A DNA stretch of 55,108 nucleotides from Paludibacteraceae bacterium (GTDB lineage Bacteria; Bacteroidota; Bacteroidia; Bacteroidales; Paludibacteraceae), in the NCBI GenBank assembly GCA_017527905.1, contig JAFXPK010000049.1:1-55108 (forward strand), read 5' to 3'. The notes under the pieces were generated by a model. It was not told the DNA's origin. It was given only the letters and a program-made list of their open reading frames with translations, and did no database searches. Shown here piece by piece: positions 52,002-55,108 of the stretch (position 1 is its first letter; each line of letters starts with the position of its first letter). Made by a program: the position numbers and the translations under genes.

Positions 52002-53204
52002 TCATCTCGCCACGCTGACCGGTTCGGCGGCCAATTCCGCGCACAAGAAATCGTACGCCTCCGTGACCGCACGGAAACGGATGGCAGCCTCCTCACGCTC
52101 CGCCTCCGTGGCGGTAGGCGGCAAGGTGTCGGGGTGGCAACTCTTCACCAATGTACGATAGGCGCTCTTCACCTCCTCCAACGAGGCGCCCGCGCTCACA
52201 CCCAGCAGGTTATAGGCCTCACGTTTGCGGCTGGCACAGACGGAACGGTAGCGCTCACGCTGCTTCGCATATGCGTCGCTCTCGGTCTGACCGCCATACT
52301 GCTCCTGCTTCACCGCCTCGAACTGATACTTCAGCGAGAGGAGGTCCCAATCCTTGATGCAGAAGTAATAAGCGATGCGGGAAAGATAATCCAGCTCCTC
52401 TTCATCCACTGCGCCATCGCTCGCATAGGCACACTCGAAAAGGTGGGTCAGGAGCTCCAATCGGTCGGCATAGTCCACACCTTTGTCCTGCATGATGGCC
52501 AAACAAACATTGATATACCCCATATCCGCAGGAAGCTTGTTCGCCTGTCTATGTTTATTATACAAACGAAGCTGTTCGGAAATATCTTCCCTGCAATTAT
52601 ACCCAGCGTATTTCGACTCCGAGAGATACTTCAACGCACATTGAGTCTCCACAGACTGATATTGGGAATCCGATCTCAGAGAAATCACATACGCGAAGAG
52701 TTGCATCATCTCTTTATAATAAAATTCATTGACGAACAGCGGTTTAAAGCCCGAACAAAACAACCGGATCAGCCCCTCGAACTTTTTAGTATTACCCGTA
52801 CGTTCATTAAAAGCGACATCCTTTCCTTTAAAGAAGACGCTGAGCGTTTTGACCCAAGCCTTCTCTTTCCTGTTGTATTGCTTGGTAAATGTAACCTTCT
52901 TCAAATCGGTATAATAAAACTTACGATTATAAAGGCCACACAGGTAGGACAAATCCATACGATCCTGGTAAAATTTCTCAGAGGGGAAAAGCGCCACACA
53001 CACGAAGAAAATAAATGCCGCCAAAACAACCGACACCAAGACATCCCCCAATTCTCCCTTGACATAGAGAAAACAGGAAGAGGCAAGGAGTGAGGCGGAG
53101 ATTAAGGTCATTATGCTTCCCCCCATGTACAATGCGCCTTTACTCGTCAACAATTTTTTCTTCTTCAAACTCTCAAATACACTTTCAATCTTCGCACTAT
53201 CCAT
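52002..53204 (-). CDS. array J-protein 6
   Basis: 400 residues from the ATG at 53204 (M-D-S-A-K-I-E-S-V-F-E-S-L-K-K-K-K-L-L). Two closely spaced membrane helices (about 29-46 and 53-72), E-K-F-Y-Q-D-R-M-D-L-S, PH-like segment (K-K-V-T-F-T-K-Q-Y-N-R-K), helical middle, TerB-like domain (Y-A-D-R-L-E-L-L-T-H-L-F-E-C-A-Y-A-S-D-G), linker and J domain with C-H-P-D-T-L-P-P, end E-P-V-S-V-A-R. Its upstream sequence lacks the shared TAATTTTG element, the only full-length member so exposed. Confidence 0.85.
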   Translation of the reverse strand: MDSAKIESVFESLKKKKLLTSKGALYMGGSIMTLISASLLASSCFLYVKGELGDVLVSVVLAAFIFFVCVALFPSEKFYQDRMDLSYLCGLYNRKFYYTDLKKVTFTKQYNRKEKAWVKTLSVFFKGKDVAFNERTGNTKKFEGLIRLFCSGFKPLFVNEFYYKEMMQLFAYVISLRSDSQYQSVETQCALKYLSESKYAGYNCREDISEQLRLYNKHRQANKLPADMGYINVCLAIMQDKGVDYADRLELLTHLFECAYASDGAVDEEELDYLSRIAYYFCIKDWDLLSLKYQFEAVKQEQYGGQTESDAYAKQRERYRSVCASRKREAYNLLGVSAGASLEEVKSAYRTLVKSCHPDTLPPTATEAEREEAAIRFRAVTEAYDFLCAELAAEPVSVAR

Positions 53205-53323
53205 AACTTGAATCCATTTAGTCAAAAAACAAGTAAATATAGCAAATCGGAACGAATCCAGAAAATAAAAACGAGGAAATACGAAGCACTCGGGGAACAT
53301 ATTTTTCGCTTCCGCCATAGGCA

Positions 53324-53422
53324 TCATCTCGCCACGGCAACCGGTTCGGCAACCAGTTCCTCACACAAGAAATCGTATGCCTCCGTAATCGTGCGGAAAC
53401 GTATCAACGCATCCTCCCGCTC
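53324..53422 (-). pseudogene. C-terminal fragment of an array J-protein
   Basis: About 32 codons in frame on the minus strand (E-D-A-L-I-R-F-R-T-I-T-E-A-Y-D-F-L-C-E-E-L, ending E-P-V-A-V-A-R and a stop), matching the C-terminus of every array protein. The homology stops exactly where the palindromic repeat begins (53422), so the rest of the gene was lost at that point. Confidence 0.85.
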
Positions 53423-53478
53423 CCAGGGCGTTGCCCTGGGCTAAATAATGTAGTGGCCTTTCAGTCCGTAGGGGAACG
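53422..53478. repeat. palindromic repeat at the truncation breakpoint
   Basis: CCCAGGGCGTTGCCCTGGG, TAAATAATGTAGTGGCC and TAGGGGAACG: nearly identical to 54759-54815. It joins the C-terminal fragment to the 3' end of array gene 7. Confidence 0.8.
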
Positions 53479-54690
53479 TCATTTCGTCACGCTGACTGGC
53501 TCCACTACCAGCTCCTCACACAAGAAATCGTACGCCTCCGTGACCGCCCGGAAACGGATGGCGGCCTCCTCCCGCTCGCTATCCTTGGCGGTAGGCGGCA
53601 GGGTGTCGGGGTGGCAGGTCTTCACCTGCGTGCGGTAGGCGGTTTTCACATCCTCCAGCGGAGCATTCTCCTTCAAATTCAGCAATTTATAGGCCTCCCG
53701 CTTGCGGCTGGAGCAAACAGATTGGTAGCGTTCACGTTGCTGGGCGTTCTCCGTGCCGTTCCTCCTGCCCCGTTGCTGTTTCATGGTTTCGAAACTGTAC
53801 TTCAGCGAAAGGAAGTCCCACTCCTTGATACGGAAATAGTAGGCGATGCGGGAGAGACGGTCCAGCTCCACCACGTCCACCATCTCCTCGCTCACATAGG
53901 CGCATTCGAAGAGGTGCGACAGAAGATCCAGGCGAGCGTCGTAATCCACCCCTTTGTTCTTCAGGATGGACAAACATCTGTTGATGAAATACTCGCTTGT
54001 AGGCATACGTTTCTGTGTCTTGTATTGCATGAACAAATCGACCAGTTTCGGAAGCTCTTGGACATAATCATAGTCGCTGTATTTCGGCTCCGAGAAGTAT
54101 TTCATGGCACATCGCAAGCCATCCTGCTGGCTTTGGGGGTCACTTCCCAAGGTGATCAAATCCGCATAGAGCCGTAGCATATCCTCACATAAGGGTTCAT
54201 TGACATAAATCGGTTTTAAGACAGAACCAAACAGATGCGACACATCACCTAACAATGGGGTCTTCACTATCTCAATAGGCTTATTCCTCCCCTTCAGCAT
54301 GATTCTCAAAAGAAAATCTTTCTTGTTCAAACGTAAGCATGTAATCTTTTCTATGTCAGAATAATAGTATTTGTTTTTGGGTCCGATCCAGCCGGAAGAT
54401 GCCACAAAACAATCCTTGTAAAATAGATAGATAGGTTTAAACAACAATATAGGAAGAAGCAAAGGTTCAACAAGGGGGTATAATAATTTCTGTAGGAAAG
54501 TGGGCGGTTTAGATGGTATTAGAGCTGGCATACGGATGAGTAGCACTACGAAAAACGCCATTACAGGCAGGGTGAAGAGGTCTTTGATAATACGCACAAA
54601 ATTCGGATCCACCCGCAACGCACCCTTCCTCGTCAGCAGATCCTTTTTTTGCCACTCCTTGAATATGTTCTCTATCTTTACCGTGTCCAT
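53479..54690 (-). CDS. array J-protein 7
   Basis: 403 residues starting M-D-T-V-K-I-E-N-I-F-K-E-W, as in members 1 and 2. Membrane helices (about 31-52 and 69-90), L-F-Y-K-D-C-F-V-A-S PH-like start, helical middle, TerB-like domain (Y-D-A-R-L-D-L-L-S-H-L-F-E-C-A-Y-V), basic linker (Q-Q-R-G-R-R-N-G-T-E), J domain with C-H-P-D-T-L-P-P and end E-P-V-S-V-T-K. Confidence 0.85.
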   Translation of the reverse strand: MDTVKIENIFKEWQKKDLLTRKGALRVDPNFVRIIKDLFTLPVMAFFVVLLIRMPALIPSKPPTFLQKLLYPLVEPLLLPILLFKPIYLFYKDCFVASSGWIGPKNKYYYSDIEKITCLRLNKKDFLLRIMLKGRNKPIEIVKTPLLGDVSHLFGSVLKPIYVNEPLCEDMLRLYADLITLGSDPQSQQDGLRCAMKYFSEPKYSDYDYVQELPKLVDLFMQYKTQKRMPTSEYFINRCLSILKNKGVDYDARLDLLSHLFECAYVSEEMVDVVELDRLSRIAYYFRIKEWDFLSLKYSFETMKQQRGRRNGTENAQQRERYQSVCSSRKREAYKLLNLKENAPLEDVKTAYRTQVKTCHPDTLPPTAKDSEREEAAIRFRAVTEAYDFLCEELVVEPVSVTK

Positions 54691-54742
54691 AGTCTCAAAA
54701 TTAGCACATTTTCATGGAAACGCAATGGCGCATGGCATGGAT
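54691..54742 (-). promoter_or_regulatory. array upstream element, gene 7
   Basis: CATTGCGTTTCCATGAAAAT, GTGC and TAATTTTG lie 5 nt before the ATG at 54690, as upstream of genes 1, 3 and 4. Gene 2 (47669) has the same TAATTTTG box but a different upstream part; gene 5 has the variant TTATTTTTG. Confidence 0.5.
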
Positions 54743-54757
54743 TTATATATTCTTTTG

Positions 54758-54960
54758 CCCCAGGGCGTTGCCCTGGGCTAAATAATGTAGTGGCCTTTCA
54801 GGCCGTAGGGGAACGACACCACGTCACTACAAACGGTTCCTCATTTAATGAGGAGCCCTACTCCATGCGTGAAAAAGCCTGAAGGGCTTTCCCTTTACAT
54901 AGCCCAGGGCAGCGCCCTGGGGCATACGCAACCATGCGGACATGCGCCCTGAAGGGGCAA
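54758..54960. repeat. GC-rich palindromic repeat block inside the array
   Basis: CCCCAGGGCGTTGCCCTGGG, GGCCTTTCAGGCC, AAGCCTGAAGGGCTT, CCCAGGGCAGCGCCCTGGGG, GCCCTGAAGGGGC. It matches the block at 50371-50620 in order and sequence. Confidence 0.8.
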
Positions 54961-54970
54961 AAGAATCGCA

Positions 54971-55108
54971 TCATCTCGCCACGCTAACCGGTTCCACGCT
55001 CAACTCCGCACACAAAAAATCGTACGCCTCCGTGACCGCCCGGAAACGGATGGCGGCCTCCTCCCGCTCGCTATCCTTGGCGGTAGGCGGCAGGGTGTCG
55101 GGGTGGCA
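54971..55108 (-). CDS. array J-protein 8 (C-terminal part, continues past the window edge)
   Basis: Only the last 45 codons are inside the window: they begin in the C-H-P-D region of the J domain (the edge cuts the motif), followed by T-L-P-P-T-A-K-D-S-E-R-E-E-A-A and the common end L-C-A-E-L-S-V-E-P-V-S-V-A-R, stop at 54971-54973. The array therefore extends to the right. Confidence 0.85.
   Translation of the reverse strand, partial: CHPDTLPPTAKDSEREEAAIRFRAVTEAYDFLCAELSVEPVSVAR

Noticed and set aside
52134..53093. Long plus-strand open frame (319 codons) across array gene 6, and similar ones opposite other array genes
   Set aside because: They mirror the codon pattern of the minus-strand genes, lack domains and start signals, and recur because the paralogues are similar.

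Overview
The window is a stretch of Bacteroidetes chromosome, most likely order Bacteroidales; the genus cannot be fixed. The signs are upstream sequences with the Bacteroidetes -7 box TAnnTTTG, a 1345-residue one-protein hybrid two-component system, a TonB receptor paired with a DUF4374-like surface lipoprotein, a CotH/lamin-tail protein with a type IX-like C-terminal domain, BspA-type leucine-rich repeats, and the DUF1599 / DoxX-thioredoxin / tpiA gene order. No rRNA, tRNA, CRISPR array or transposase was seen.

Left part (1-11.7 kb): a P-loop kinase and a flavin-reductase-like lipoprotein. Then comes a four-gene leftward operon (6453 to 1826): small membrane protein, ZIP metal transporter, TonB receptor and beta-propeller lipoprotein, ending in a strong terminator. 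It looks like a complete metal or metallophore import route. Next are an MBL-fold lipoprotein and a zeta-toxin-like kinase with a 54-residue unannotated partner, bracketed by a decayed and an intact copy of the same membrane gene. An OmpA-like protein and a DUF4298 protein with an in-frame 324-bp tandem duplication follow.

Middle part (11.7-33.6 kb): a coupled HEAT / CatA-like acyltransferase / flavoprotein operon behind two identical dyads 40 bp apart; paralogous membrane proteins; hydrolase-GNAT pair; an AT-rich unknown gene next to a short peptidyl-arginine/agmatine deiminase homologue; an LRR-WG protein; DUF3781-glycosyltransferase; MATE pump; TfoX-N; a membrane FMN/Fe-S protein; a zinc metallopeptidase; and several secreted proteins of unknown role.

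Right part (33.6-55.1 kb): an orphan hybrid two-component regulator; housekeeping genes (yqgF/ruvX, def, a TPR protein, DUF1599, DoxX-thioredoxin, tpiA) separated by dense intergenic repeats; a secreted protein with about 20 copies of a 26-residue repeat; and, filling the last 10 kb, a tandem array of at least eight leftward paralogues plus one C-terminal fragment. The array proteins share a conserved N-terminus, predicted membrane helices, a PH-like region, a TerB/DjlA-like helical domain and a C-terminal J domain with an intact HPD motif. Most array genes have the same upstream element placing a TAATTTTG box about 5 nt before the ATG. Palindromic GC-rich repeats lie between several of them, and one sits exactly at a truncation breakpoint. 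This array is the strongest candidate for an undescribed system.

A recurrent theme is recent in-frame or gene-scale duplication (75 bp, 153 bp, 324 bp, whole genes), suggesting active recombination in this region.
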